Shown here: positions 63,959 through 64,000 of the stretch, one piece after another
How the letters are laid out: each line of letters begins with the position of its first letter
Numbering within the stretch: the first letter of the stretch is position 1
IMG/VR virus record: IMGVR_UViG_3300035001_000006
Span: 18,194 to 82,193 of that record
DNA: 64,000 bases
Source of the DNA: a virus
Strand: one strand, 5' to 3'
The notes under the pieces: generated by a model
Told to the model about the DNA's origin: nothing
What the model saw: the letters and a program-made list of their open reading frames with translations, nothing else
Database searches by the model: none
Translations under genes and position numbers: made by a program

Positions 63959-64000
63959 GAAAACGAAATCGTTCTGGTGCGGATAATGGTCTCGTCGCAT

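Noticed and set aside
1-64000. CRISPR arrays, rRNA genes and insertion sequences
   Set aside because: No regularly spaced direct repeats, rRNA-like sequence or transposase gene was seen on either strand.

Overview
The window is a high-GC betaproteobacterial chromosome segment, most likely Comamonadaceae (Variovorax-like; inferred from the host gene sequences), filled almost entirely by one temperate tailed phage with a long non-contractile (siphovirus-type) tail. The prophage runs from beyond the left edge to about position 60,665. There it is inserted at the 3' part of a tRNA-Val(GAC) gene. To the right are host genes on the minus strand: a RelA-type (p)ppGpp synthetase and an alpha/beta hydrolase.

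Late module (1-13,719, minus strand; transcription runs leftward). The order is a putative small terminase, large terminase, portal, S49 protease fused to a scaffold, decoration protein, major capsid protein, head-tail connectors, tail terminator, tail tube, the G/GT tail chaperones with a readable -1 frameshift site, and the start of the tape measure gene. Plus-strand cargo genes interrupt it: an RHH protein plus an HNH endonuclease at 8.7-9.5 kb and an unknown gene at 11.1 kb. A strong intrinsic terminator lies just after the presumed late promoter, as in Q-type antitermination.

Switch (13.9-16.4 kb). This holds a coiled-coil/two-helix membrane protein, a CI/LexA-type S24 repressor on the minus strand, an operator region with six TAGAC/GTCTA half-sites, a good rightward promoter, and a roughly 200-nt structured leader.

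Early region (16.4-57.2 kb, plus strand). It starts with many small unknown genes, often with ATGA or TGATG overlaps. A minus-strand cargo cassette (19.9-24.6 kb) encodes three membrane proteins, an unknown protein and a probable PD-(D/E)XK nuclease. Next comes an unusually complete replication and nucleotide module: ATP-dependent ligase, SNF2-type helicase, archaeo-eukaryotic-type primase-helicase, a probable ssDNA-binding protein, DnaQ exonuclease, MazG-like pyrophosphohydrolase, dNMP kinase, DksA/TraR protein, three-domain family A DNA polymerase, PD-(D/E)XK resolvase-like nuclease, SbcD/SbcC pair and ThyX.

Right end (55.5-60.7 kb). A beta-helix tailspike-like protein, an O-antigen-type acyltransferase, an SGNH hydrolase, excisionase and integrase lie beside the attachment site. 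This layout recalls the tailspike/oac/int end of P22- and Sf6-like phages and suggests lysogenic conversion of surface polysaccharide.

The most unusual signal is a dispersed motif, CCCCGACAACG(TC). There are 15 exact 11-mer copies between 18.1 and 56.2 kb and about ten near copies from 15.3 kb on. It occurs in all three reading frames, antisense and between genes, and I found no exact copy in the late module or the host flank. Its function is unknown.
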